This document shows, in pieces, positions 47,032 through 55,180 of a stretch of 64,000 nt of DNA. Both the position numbers and the translations under genes were made by a program. Origin of the DNA: Nannocystis sp. (GTDB lineage: Bacteria > Myxococcota_A > Polyangia > Nannocystales > Nannocystaceae). The stretch covers positions 1 through 64,000 of the forward strand of contig JADJRG010000023.1 of assembly GCA_016712315.1 (NCBI GenBank), given 5' to 3'. Under the pieces are notes generated by a model. It saw nothing but the letters and a program-made list of their open reading frames with translations. It was not told the origin of the DNA and searched no databases. The stretch's first letter is position 1; every line of letters begins with the position of its first letter.

Positions 47032-47758
47032 AATGTAGCTCCTTGGCGTCGTCGCTTTGAGGGAGGGGCCGGCGCCGATCGAGCAGATCGAGGCGCATCA
47101 AGGCGGAGCGGTAGCGATCGTCGGGATAAGGCAATTCGCCGTCTTCACCGAACTCGGGGCACACTTGAAACCCGAGGCTGCTGACGATCGCGCGGGTGTG
47201 GCGTGGCACCAAGGTCAACACGCTGGCGAGACCTTGATCCGCCGCGAAGTCGACACCCACCACCAATAACGCCGCGGGTAGCCCTCGGCTTCGAGCGCAG
47301 GGATCCACCCACCAGCCCGCCAACTCACCGACCCGCCCGTGCAGATAGCGCCGCAGCCGATCGTGCTGGCCAAAGCGGCTCACCGCGCGCTCGAGCGAGA
47401 GGGGGCGATCTCGACTCCGGAGGTCCAGGCGCACGCCCGCGACGGGACCCACGCCGCGACGTGTGGACTCGTCATGCTCTTTTGATCCGGGCGGCGGAGG
47501 GTGCGACGCAGGCGACCACTCCGCCGTAAAGAGCCAGATCCCGCGCTCGTTGCCGAGCTTCGTCGGCGCCGCGATCTCCTCTCCGAGCTCTAGCCCGTAG
47601 CGGCGCAGCGCCGCGCGGTGTTTGGCCTCGAACACCTCTGCGAGCGTCGGGCTAGCGTGCGCGCGATAGGCACGGATGTAGAAGCTATCGCCGGAGGATG
47701 CTTGGTGTCGATGAATGACTGCGCCGTCCTCGGGCAGTGAGCAGCTCTTCGTGAGCAT
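47024..47758 (-). CDS. GNAT-like N-acyltransferase of unknown substrate
   Basis: A 244-residue protein from ATG 47758. The middle and C-terminal part has GNAT-type features: GIWLFTAEWSP, VAGVRLDLRSRDRP, GELAGWWVDPCARSRGLPAALLV, where the basic turn after a strand is the acyl-CoA/acyl-carrier binding loop, and HTRAIVSSLGFQVCPEFGEDG followed by PYPDDRYRSALMRLDLL, a C-terminal pattern seen in N-acyl amino acid and acyl-homoserine-lactone-type synthases. The match is by pattern, not search. The gene overlaps the start of the flavin oxidase gene by eight bases, indicating a two-gene operon. It has its own 76-base gap upstream containing its promoter. The substrate may be an aromatic amine or amino acid, which is speculation. 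Confidence 0.6.
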   Translation of the reverse strand: MLTKSCSLPEDGAVIHRHQASSGDSFYIRAYRAHASPTLAEVFEAKHRAALRRYGLELGEEIAAPTKLGNERGIWLFTAEWSPASHPPPPGSKEHDESTRRGVGPVAGVRLDLRSRDRPLSLERAVSRFGQHDRLRRYLHGRVGELAGWWVDPCARSRGLPAALLVVGVDFAADQGLASVLTLVPRHTRAIVSSLGFQVCPEFGEDGELPYPDDRYRSALMRLDLLDRRRPLPQSDDAKELHYA

Positions 47759-47834
47759 AATTTTGCGCCTCGATTCCTTCCTGGAGGGAGGAGGCGGCGG
47801 GCGCGTTTTTGTCGCACGGCCGCGCGCGCAACCG

Positions 47835-50579
47835 TCACAGGCCCGGTCGGGCGACCTGCATGGCGGCGAACCAGGCGTGCACCTCTGCGACGGCGCCGGT
47901 GACCTCCGCAGAGGCAGCGCCGTACTCGTCGAGCGCGCGGCCCGCGAGTGAGAGCGCGCGATCTACCTCTTCGGGCGCGACGAGAGCGACGCAGCGCGCG
48001 AGGCTGAACGCGAGCTCGGCCCGATCTTCAGGCGCGACCTCGGCCTCCCGGATGCGCTCGTAGGCGTCCTCAAGGAGCGGCAACGCCGCGGCGGGATCAC
48101 CACGCCGCAGCGCAGCGCGGCCGAGCGCCGCCTGGACCAGCGCCGTCTGGGGGTGGTCGGGGCCGACCGCGCGCTCATAGCTCCGATACGCGCGATCGAG
48201 CGCGTCTTGGCCCTCATCCAGCGCACCTACGCTGACGAGCAGGTCTCCGAGGTGGTGATGCAGCTCCGCGATCAACGGGTGCGAGGCGTCGAGGTAGCGC
48301 TCGCGGATCACGAGCGCACGCGCGAGGTGGGCCCGCGCCTCAGCCAGCTCGCCGCGGCGGCGCGCGAGCAGGCCGAGGTGGTGGTGAACGTACGAGAGAT
48401 CGAGGCCGTCCGGGCCGACCAGCGCCTCGCGGACGCTGAAGGCGCGGCGTATGGACTCCTCGGCCTCATCCAAGGCCCCGAGCGCCGCCAGCGCCGCGCC
48501 GATGTTGTTGAGCGAGCCAGCGACGCGGGTGTGCAGCGGGCCCAGCACACGCTCGCGGATCTCGAGCGCCCGGCGATGCATCGCCAGCGCCTCAGGCCAC
48601 TCGCCGAGCGCGGCGTGGCTGGTCGCGATCATCGTCAGTGAACCGGCGACCAGCGCCTCCGCGTCAGGAAGTTGCGGATAGAGCGCGAGCGCGCGCGACT
48701 CGACCTCAATCGCCTCACGGTGGCGAGCGCGCGCGCGCAGCACCAAGGCCCGCTTGGAGAGCAAGCGCGCGGTCCCGGGCGTCGGTGTACGCAGGCGGGC
48801 GACGAAGGCGGCGGCGCGCGCGAGGCCCCGGTCGGCCTCGGCGAGGCGCCCGCGAGACTCATCGAGCCCGACGAGCGCGAGCCAGATCTCGGGGATGATC
48901 CGGTCGTCACCGCTCGCCTCGGCCAGGGAGAGGGCGCGCTCTAGCGGCGGCCCCGCCGCCTCCAGGCGCCCTTGTTGGTGGGAGATGACCCCGCGACGCA
49001 GCAGCGCATCGGCGATCAGCGGCGGATATGCGGCGGCCTCGGCGCGGCTGAGCGCGCGGTCGGCGAGCACACTCGCCTCCTCGAGGCGACCCTCGGCCGC
49101 GAGCCGCTGGATCTCGCCGAGCAGGTGACGGATCGCGTAGATCTCCGCGCGTCGCTCGCGCGAGGCGGGCATCGCCGCATACTCGCGCCGCGACGCAGCG
49201 GAGCCGCAAGCCGAGCGGAGGACGTCGTGAAGGCGGCCGCTCGCGAGCTCGTGCAGAGCGGCGACGTCGGCCTCGATGGCGGCCTCGACGACGACACCAA
49301 ACTGCTCGAGGGCGCGGTCGAGGCAACGAAGATCCTCCTCCGCGTGTGCGACGCACGCGGCCTCATAGCGCTCCGTCCACGCGCGCGCGGCCGCGTCGAG
49401 GTTGGATGGGACCTGCCGCCACAGGCTCGTATGATCGGGATCGCGCGCAGCTGTAGAGGCAAGATCGCGCGGGCCATACTCGCCCCAGACGACCTCAGCC
49501 AGCCGCCGCTCGGCCGCCACACACGCGGCAGGCGCGGTCATCACCCGATAGGTGACGACCGCGACGAGGCCCAGGCTGAGCGCCCCCGCGGCGCCATGGA
49601 GCGCGCGTCGGCGCCAACGGTGACGTGATCGGCCGCGCTGGATGGCGGCACAGAGCGCGGCCATCGAGGGGAAGCGCTCACTCGGGGCGTCACGGGTCGC
49701 GCGCTCGACGGCCCCTCGCAGCCACACGGGGATCGCGGCGCCGAGGGCCTCATGGAGGGCGACAGCGAGGGAATATTGATCGCTGCGAGCGTCCGGCTCC
49801 TCGCCGCGCCGCTGCTCCGGCGCCATATATCGCGGCGTGCCCGCGATCTCTCGCGAGGTCGCGTCGGCGAGGCCGATCGCGAGGCCGAAGTCCGTCACGC
49901 GCACGCGACCATCCGCGCCGACCAGCACGTTGTCAGGCTTCACGTCGCGATGGACGACGCCGACCGCGTGCGCTGCGGCGAGGCCGCGCGCGGCCTCCAG
50001 GTAGGCGTCGATGATCGCGTCGACCGATGGCTTGCCCTCGAGCCAGGCGCGCAGGGTCCGGCCCTCGATCAGCTCCATCGCCAAGAACACCTCCTCTGCC
50101 CCCGCGGTGGCGTCATAAATGACGACGACGTTCGGGTGGGTGAGACGCGCGAGCAGGCGCGCCTCTTGGAGGAGGCGAGCCGCTGCACGCCCTGGATCAT
50201 GCGCGCCGGCGCCGCGCCCCCGACGTACCCGCTTGAGCGCGACTCGCCGCTCGAGCACCCGATCGTAGGCGACATGAACGACGCCCATGCCGCCGACGCC
50301 CGCGATCTCGAGGACCTCATAGCGACCCAGCACGACGGCGCCACGCGCCAAGACGCGGTGACCGTCGACCTCGCCGCGACCGCTGATGTCACCGCCCTCG
50401 TCCGTCCACGCGACCCCCGAGGCGCCAGCTGCGGCCGGAGCCAGCGCCGCGACCATCTCGAAGCAAGCAGCGCAGCCGTCGATGTGCGCGTCGACGCGGG
50501 CGCGCTGCTCCGCGCTGCTCCTCCCCTCGAGGTGGGCGACCAGCTCGTCGTCGCTGAGGTGCGCGCTAGGCGTCGTCAT
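47835..50579 (-). CDS. zinc-finger/Ser-Thr kinase/TPR membrane protein (anti-sigma kinase)
   Basis: A 914-residue protein. Residues 1-45 form an anti-sigma zinc-finger with H32, C36 and C39. The kinase domain spans about 85-350: Gly-loop GVGGMG, K116 in VALKRV, catalytic HRDVKPDN with D212 and N217, and DFG at 230-232, so all catalytic residues are present. A membrane segment at about residues 340-360 (LHGAAGALSLGLVAVVTY) is followed by a periplasmic or helical region of tetratricopeptide-like repeats to the C-terminus. The start overlaps the sigma factor stop by 14 bases, so this is most likely the anti-sigma partner whose kinase activity and TPR sensing control it. The start ATG is 50579. 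Confidence 0.92.
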   Translation of the reverse strand: MTTPSAHLSDDELVAHLEGRSSAEQRARVDAHIDGCAACFEMVAALAPAAAGASGVAWTDEGGDISGRGEVDGHRVLARGAVVLGRYEVLEIAGVGGMGVVHVAYDRVLERRVALKRVRRGRGAGAHDPGRAAARLLQEARLLARLTHPNVVVIYDATAGAEEVFLAMELIEGRTLRAWLEGKPSVDAIIDAYLEAARGLAAAHAVGVVHRDVKPDNVLVGADGRVRVTDFGLAIGLADATSREIAGTPRYMAPEQRRGEEPDARSDQYSLAVALHEALGAAIPVWLRGAVERATRDAPSERFPSMAALCAAIQRGRSRHRWRRRALHGAAGALSLGLVAVVTYRVMTAPAACVAAERRLAEVVWGEYGPRDLASTAARDPDHTSLWRQVPSNLDAAARAWTERYEAACVAHAEEDLRCLDRALEQFGVVVEAAIEADVAALHELASGRLHDVLRSACGSAASRREYAAMPASRERRAEIYAIRHLLGEIQRLAAEGRLEEASVLADRALSRAEAAAYPPLIADALLRRGVISHQQGRLEAAGPPLERALSLAEASGDDRIIPEIWLALVGLDESRGRLAEADRGLARAAAFVARLRTPTPGTARLLSKRALVLRARARHREAIEVESRALALYPQLPDAEALVAGSLTMIATSHAALGEWPEALAMHRRALEIRERVLGPLHTRVAGSLNNIGAALAALGALDEAEESIRRAFSVREALVGPDGLDLSYVHHHLGLLARRRGELAEARAHLARALVIRERYLDASHPLIAELHHHLGDLLVSVGALDEGQDALDRAYRSYERAVGPDHPQTALVQAALGRAALRRGDPAAALPLLEDAYERIREAEVAPEDRAELAFSLARCVALVAPEEVDRALSLAGRALDEYGAASAEVTGAVAEVHAWFAAMQVARPGL

Positions 50580-51447
50580 CGAGGCAGCGCCGGAGGCTGA
50601 CGTCCATCTGGCTCTCGATCAACCGCAGAATGCTATCGAGCTCGTGATCGGCGGCGTGCAGCCGCTGCGTGAGCCGCTCGCGGGTGCTCTGGAGCAGCAG
50701 CTCGCGCGCGTGGGCGATCCAGCGAGCGACCGTCGCGCGGTGCACCTGATAGATCGCGCCGATCTCGGCGATGTTGAGCCCCTTGAGGACGTTGTACCTG
50801 AGCACGTTGCGCTCGCGCGGGCTGAGGGTCATCAGCGCCTCCTGAAACGCCGCCTTGAAGTGCTCGCGGTAGAGATGCTTGAGGTACGCGAGCTCTTGAT
50901 CCTCGTCGCGCTGCGGCAAGTCGGCGAGAGCGTGCTCGTCGAAGAGCTCCTCGCGGTCGCGGCGATCACGGCGGTGTCCGGCCTCACGCACCGCCCAGAC
51001 GCAGAGCCAGGACGTGAGCGACCCGGCGCCGCTGTAGTGCTTGTGCTCAGGGTCGTGAGAGCGGTCAAGAAGGAGACGGCAGCGCAAGGCTTGCAGGACG
51101 TCCTGGGTGAGGTCAGGAGAGGCGCGGATCCTCCGCAGCGCCCCCTTCACCGGCCCGAAATAGCGCGCCTCTACGATGGCCGCGGCAGCCGGCACGCCGA
51201 GCACGTAGGCGCAGAGGTGATAGAGGTCGTCCGCGCGGAGCTGAGCGATCGGGCACGCGGGGTCAAACCGCAGGGCGATGAAACGGAGGAGATCGGCGGT
51301 GGGGACCTGGAAGACGTCGGAGGAGCGATGCGCGGCATCGACGAGCGCGGCGAGCTGCGCCTCAAGGTCGGTCGCGTACGCGGACGCGCCCTCGGACGAG
51401 GGCACATGCGCGAGAAAAAGCGCCGAGAGCGGTCCTGAGTCGGCCAT
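50566..51447 (-). CDS. RNA polymerase sigma factor (sigma-70 family)
   Basis: A 293-residue sigma factor from ATG 51447. It has a helical middle segment containing LTQDVLQALRCRLLL and SLTSWLCVWAVREAGHRRDRRD, the region-2-like core binding and -10 recognition helix with its Trp and Arg, and a C-terminal region 4 with LTLSPRERNVLRYNVLKGLNIAEIGAIYQVHRATVARWIAHAREL, a helix-turn-helix for -35 binding. It is longer than usual ECF factors because of the N-terminal extension. The stop overlaps the start of the kinase/zinc-finger gene, the common layout for a sigma factor and its regulator. Its target promoters cannot be read from the window; autoregulation is likely because the gene has its own 229-base upstream gap. 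Confidence 0.9.
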   Translation of the reverse strand: MADSGPLSALFLAHVPSSEGASAYATDLEAQLAALVDAAHRSSDVFQVPTADLLRFIALRFDPACPIAQLRADDLYHLCAYVLGVPAAAAIVEARYFGPVKGALRRIRASPDLTQDVLQALRCRLLLDRSHDPEHKHYSGAGSLTSWLCVWAVREAGHRRDRRDREELFDEHALADLPQRDEDQELAYLKHLYREHFKAAFQEALMTLSPRERNVLRYNVLKGLNIAEIGAIYQVHRATVARWIAHARELLLQSTRERLTQRLHAADHELDSILRLIESQMDVSLRRCLDDDA

Positions 51448-51688
51448 TCGGGGGTCATTCTAACACCGAGCCTCGCCCCTTCGCCCTCCACTCCCCGCCG
51501 CTCCCGCCGCGCAGACCGCCCTCCGCGCCGATGACCCCGAGCGCCGGATCCGAGCACATCAGGTGGTGACCTCGCCCGGCGATTCCCTATCGACGTTCAG
51601 CAGTCTTGTGCCTCCCGGGGCTCTAATCACGGCGCTGGTGAGGTCGTAGGTTGTCCGCAGGCGCCCCACGGCGCGAGTGGAGACCACC

Positions 51689-52738
51689 ATGAAGACCTCG
51701 ATGCGCAACTCTATCCTGCTCCTCCCCCTGCTCTCGGCGTGCACCGGCTCGACCGCTGGCTCGACCGCCGGCGACGGCGAGGACGCCCAGGCGTTCCCCG
51801 CGTGCGACGAAGAATTCACGGTCACCGAGGCCAACCCGACGCTCCCGTGGACCCCCGACGCGATCACACTGACCTCGCGTGAGCTCGCCCCGGGCGTGTT
51901 CGTGGTCTACGACCGCAACGCCGATGAATACGGGCCCGCGGGGATCCCCCTGGCGACCAGCGGCGGCTTCGTGATCGGCGACGACGGCGTCCTCCTCGTC
52001 GAGACCATGATCAATCGTCAGCTCTTCTGTCAGATGATCGATCTCGTGCGCGCACAGACCGACAAGCCGGTGCTGTATGCGATCAACACCAGCTATCACG
52101 GCGACCACAACTTCGGGAACGCATATTTGCCCGAGGAGGTCGCCGTCGTCCAGCACGAGCGCACCGCCGCGCACATCGCCGCGCACTTCGAGGCGGACAT
52201 CGCGTTCATGGAGGCGGCATTCGGCGCCGATCAGGGCATCGCCGAGACCGCGCGCGTCGACGCCGACATCCTCGTGAGCGACGCCGGCTGGTCCGTCGAT
52301 CTCGGCGGCCTCGAGGTCGAGGCCCGCTACCACGGCTTCGGTCAGACCGAGGGCGACCTCTTCGTCTACGTGCCCGCGGCCCGGGTGCTGTGGACCGGCA
52401 ACCCGCTCATCGCCGAGGCGCCGGCGATCCCCTGGCTCCTCGACGGCCGCGCGACGGACGTTCGCGCGACGCTCGCCGCCGTCAAGGCGTCCCTGCCCGC
52501 CGACGCGATCGTCGTCCCCGGGCACTCACACCCCTTGACCTCTGCCGGCTTCGACTGGTCGGTCGACTACCTCGACACGCTCGTCGGCGAGGTGCAAGCC
52601 GCGCTCGACGGCGGCGAGACGCTCGAGGAGGCCCAGGCCAGCGTGACCATGGACGCGTTCCACGGCTACGCGCTGTGGGACTGGATTCACACCACCATCA
52701 ATGTCCCAAAGACCTACTCGGAGCTCGGCGGGGGTTGA
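51689..52738 (+). CDS. MBL-fold lipoprotein with altered metal ligands
   Basis: A 349-residue lipoprotein (lipobox LLSACTG) with a metallo-beta-lactamase fold: DDGVLLVETMIN, TSYHGDHNFGN, EGDLFVYVPAARVLWTGN and IVVPGHSHPLTS. The canonical HxHxDH reads S135-Y-H137-G-D139-H140, so the first His is Ser; the later H-site of GxxHTxGD reads GFGQTEGD with Q219; and the bridging Asp position in the TGD box is N238. Only H137, D139, H140 and H279 remain. A single metal, a different metal or loss of hydrolase activity is therefore likely. ATG 51689 follows GTG 51677, which is in frame; ATG is preferred for signal length. The 3' end overlaps the convergent LysR gene by 25 bases. Confidence 0.8.
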   Translation: MKTSMRNSILLLPLLSACTGSTAGSTAGDGEDAQAFPACDEEFTVTEANPTLPWTPDAITLTSRELAPGVFVVYDRNADEYGPAGIPLATSGGFVIGDDGVLLVETMINRQLFCQMIDLVRAQTDKPVLYAINTSYHGDHNFGNAYLPEEVAVVQHERTAAHIAAHFEADIAFMEAAFGADQGIAETARVDADILVSDAGWSVDLGGLEVEARYHGFGQTEGDLFVYVPAARVLWTGNPLIAEAPAIPWLLDGRATDVRATLAAVKASLPADAIVVPGHSHPLTSAGFDWSVDYLDTLVGEVQAALDGGETLEEAQASVTMDAFHGYALWDWIHTTINVPKTYSELGGG

Positions 52739-53643
52739 TCGCCCATCGCGCGCCGCCAGGGCGGATCCGCGAGGTGCGCGGCCACGCCGTCGACGAAGGC
52801 CCGGACCTTGAGCGGGAGGTGGCGACCGCTGGGGTACAACACGTGGATCGGCACATGCGTGGTCCACCCATCCAGCACGGTCACCAGATCGCCCCGGGCG
52901 ATCGCCTCGGCGACGTGAAATTCGGGCAAGTACGCCAGCCCCGCCCCTCGCACCGCCGCGCGCACCAGCGCCTCGCCGTTGTTGGCGCGCATCGGCCCGG
53001 CGACGTCGATGGTGCGCCGCTCCTCACCGGCCGACATCGTCCATTTCGCGGGGTTCGTGTTGTTCGAGTAGAGCAGGCACGCGTGCTCGGCGAGCTGCTC
53101 CGGGGTCGTCGGCGCGCCGGCGCGCGCCAGGTAGGCCGGGCTGCCGACGACCAGGCGGCTGGCCGTGGCCACGCGGCGGGCGACGAGGCCGCTGTCGGGG
53201 AGCACGCCGCCGCGGAGGGCGACATCGAAGCCCTCGCCGATCAGATCGACCGCGCGATCGAGGTACACCACGTCGAGGGTCAACTGCGGGTTGGCGAGGG
53301 CGAAGTCGGCCACCCACGACGACAACCAACGGAGGCCCAGCTGCGTCGGCAGGGTCACGCGCAGGGAGCCGCGCGGCGCGGCCTGTAGCGCGAGCACATC
53401 GTCCGCGACCTGCGAGATCAGCCCCAGCGCCTCGACGCAGACCTCGCGGTAGACCTTGCCGACCTCGGTCAACGTCAGCTTGCGCGTCGTGCGATGCAGC
53501 AGGCGCACGCCGAGCCGGTCCTCGAGCCGGGCGACGAGCTTGCTCGCGTAGGAGCTGGAGATCCCCAGGCGCTCGCCGGCGGCGACGAAGCTGCCCACCT
53601 CGACGACGGTGACGAACGCCTCTGTCTCGATGAGCTGGGTCAT
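52714..53643 (-). CDS. LysR-type transcriptional regulator
   Basis: A 309-residue LysR protein of normal length. The N-terminal winged helix-turn-helix has IETEAFVTVVEVGSFVAAGERLGISSSYASKLVARLEDRLGVRLLHRTTR; the remaining part is a periplasmic-binding-like ligand domain with SLRVTLPTQLGLRWL, LDVVYLDRAVDLIGEGFDVALRGG and LHVLYPSGRHLPLKVRAFVDG. Its own promoter lies in the 162-base gap to the right, where the next plus-strand sequence begins. It ends within the 3' part of the MBL gene. The regulated target is unknown; the convergent neighbour is not necessarily the target because LysR genes usually regulate a divergently read gene, and the divergent side holds only the Cys-rich lipoprotein at 53980. 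Confidence 0.94.
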   Translation of the reverse strand: MTQLIETEAFVTVVEVGSFVAAGERLGISSSYASKLVARLEDRLGVRLLHRTTRKLTLTEVGKVYREVCVEALGLISQVADDVLALQAAPRGSLRVTLPTQLGLRWLSSWVADFALANPQLTLDVVYLDRAVDLIGEGFDVALRGGVLPDSGLVARRVATASRLVVGSPAYLARAGAPTTPEQLAEHACLLYSNNTNPAKWTMSAGEERRTIDVAGPMRANNGEALVRAAVRGAGLAYLPEFHVAEAIARGDLVTVLDGWTTHVPIHVLYPSGRHLPLKVRAFVDGVAAHLADPPWRRAMGDQPPPSSE

Positions 53644-53979
53644 TCTCGACGTCCCGTCGGCCCCGCGAGTCTACCTCAGCCTCGTGCTTCGCCGCCAGCA
53701 GCGACCGAAGCGCGATAACGACGAACGCACCAGGGCAACCCCTTCCTGACCCAACTCCCTGACGAAGGAGACCCCAGGCCGCGATCTACACCCCCGATCT
53801 TCACGATGAAGCGATTTGACCTCACCTGGCTGGGTAGCAGCGCGAGCCGCACGTTAATCCTTCACCGCGCGCTCAGCGTGGTACCGTACACCCGTGTCCA
53901 GCTCTCGTTACGCCACCGCCCCGGACCCCTTCCTCAAGATCGACCTCACCTTCACTCAAGACATCACGGGGCAGTATCA
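53644..53979. other. gap with no confident gene
   Basis: 336 bases between the LysR start and the Cys-rich lipoprotein start. In one plus frame a short piece from GTG 53893 to TAA near 53988 reads TAPDPFLKIDLTFTQDITGQ, which looks like the end of a protein, but nothing joins it upstream, where a stop lies about 40 bases before. Otherwise I see only a plausible promoter region; no hairpin or RNA gene. Confidence 0.35.
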
Positions 53980-54975
53980 ATGGACCTAACCTCCAGCCCT
54001 CTCTCCCCGTACTGGCTCCGCTTGCTCCTCGCCGCATGTCTCATGCCCACGGGTGCGAGTGTCGGTGGGTGCGAGATCACCTCAACTACCTCGTCCACCG
54101 GGGCGGCTTCGACCGACACACTATCGGTCGATACATCCTCGGCCGCGACGTCTCCGACGGACACAGCGGTGACTGGGACGACGGAGACCTCTTCGGGTGG
54201 ATATCCGTCGACGGAGACGTCCTCTGGCTCCCACGGGGAGACAGAAGGCATCCCGTGCGACCCCCACTCGGACGACTCGTGCCCACCAGGGGAAAAATGT
54301 TCTGCACCCTCTGAGCCGGTCATCTGGGCCGGTAAGCTCTCTTGTTTTCCTGTCCACGGTGAACGAAAGAAGGGTGAATCATGTGACCTCGGACCAGGCT
54401 CTCCTTACCCTGACGGAAACGACGACTGTGAGAAGGGGACGGTATGTGTGACTGGCAACCTATTAGGCAAGACACACCCGATCTGCGTCGGCTTCTGTGC
54501 CCCCCCGTACTGGGGAGAAACTACGAATCAATCATGCGCTGATCCGTCCGAGTTCTGTTACTCTCCTTTTTGTGCGGATTGCCTGTTGGGGATTTGTGCG
54601 CCTCTGTGCGATCCTCTCGGGGAGGGGTGCCCCACGGGGACAAATTGCGTGTACTCTGAGAGTAAAGCGGATCCAGGCTTTTTGTGCGGGTTTCCATTTG
54701 GCGCTCTTCCGGGCGCCGGGGAACCCTGCGACTCGATGTGTGCGCAAGGCAGTTATTGCTCGCCGTCGGCGTGGGTCGCCTCGAACGAGGCGTGTGTTGA
54801 CTCGGAGCGTTGCTGTGCGCCTCTCTGTGACATTACGCAGGGAAATCCATGCCCGGGGAGCGGGCAGGGGGAGTCATGTAAGCAGTTCCATGATTATAAG
54901 TTAGGTATGAACTTTGATCTGGAGACAGATCCATGGTTTTCCTTGTACAAAAACCTAGGTATCTGTGCGTTGTGA
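53980..54975 (+). CDS. Cys-rich lipoprotein, compositionally distinct
   Basis: A 331-residue lipoprotein. The signal peptide region ends in a lipobox-like VGGCEITS followed by a Thr/Ser/Glu-rich linker. The rest has about 30 Cys in pairs: CPPGEKCSAP, CEKGTVCVTG, PSEFCYSPFCADCLLGICAPLCDPLGEGCPTGTNCVY, CSPSAWVASNEACVDSERCCAPLCDITQGNPCPG. This is the pattern of disulfide-stabilised surface proteins of myxobacteria. The nucleotide composition from about 54250 onward is markedly less GC-rich than its neighbours, with frequent TGT, TTG, GAT, AAT and AGT codons, suggesting later arrival or relaxed selection. The start ATG 53980 is chosen over an upstream in-frame ATG at 53806 because the signal peptide begins there. 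The function is unknown. Confidence 0.75.
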   Translation: MDLTSSPLSPYWLRLLLAACLMPTGASVGGCEITSTTSSTGAASTDTLSVDTSSAATSPTDTAVTGTTETSSGGYPSTETSSGSHGETEGIPCDPHSDDSCPPGEKCSAPSEPVIWAGKLSCFPVHGERKKGESCDLGPGSPYPDGNDDCEKGTVCVTGNLLGKTHPICVGFCAPPYWGETTNQSCADPSEFCYSPFCADCLLGICAPLCDPLGEGCPTGTNCVYSESKADPGFLCGFPFGALPGAGEPCDSMCAQGSYCSPSAWVASNEACVDSERCCAPLCDITQGNPCPGSGQGESCKQFHDYKLGMNFDLETDPWFSLYKNLGICAL

Positions 54976-55180
54976 CGGCCTCGCCGCCGACATCTCCCGC
55001 GCTGTCGCCCTCGGTGAGCATCCAATGGCTCTGTAGCCCAGAGACCCCAGCCCGGGAGACCTGCTCGATCGCCGCAATCGGCGTTCTTAACATCTGCGCT
55101 CAAATTTGCGACCCAATCGCGCAGGATTGTATCGGTGAGGCTCGTGGTTCCCGTCGACGATCTTGCGTACGGGCTCCGCG
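54976..55180 (+). pseudogene. Cys-rich protein fragment, possible paralog remnant
   Basis: In a different plus frame the stretch after the lipoprotein stop reads LCSPETPARETCSIAAIGV followed by NICAQICDPIAQDCIG, close to the phrase GICAPLCDPLGEGCP in the gene before it. It begins within the previous coding end and fades where the convergent ferritin-like gene ends at 55181. It could be the remains of a second copy of the Cys-rich gene or the true C-terminal part joined by a frameshift near 54960. No start codon or signal peptide is present. Confidence 0.35.

Noticed and set aside
53893..53988. Short GTG-started frame ending near 53988, overlapping the start of the Cys-rich lipoprotein
   Set aside because: Only about 31 residues, no ribosome binding site and no partner sequence upstream; possibly a protein tail, but not supportable as a gene.
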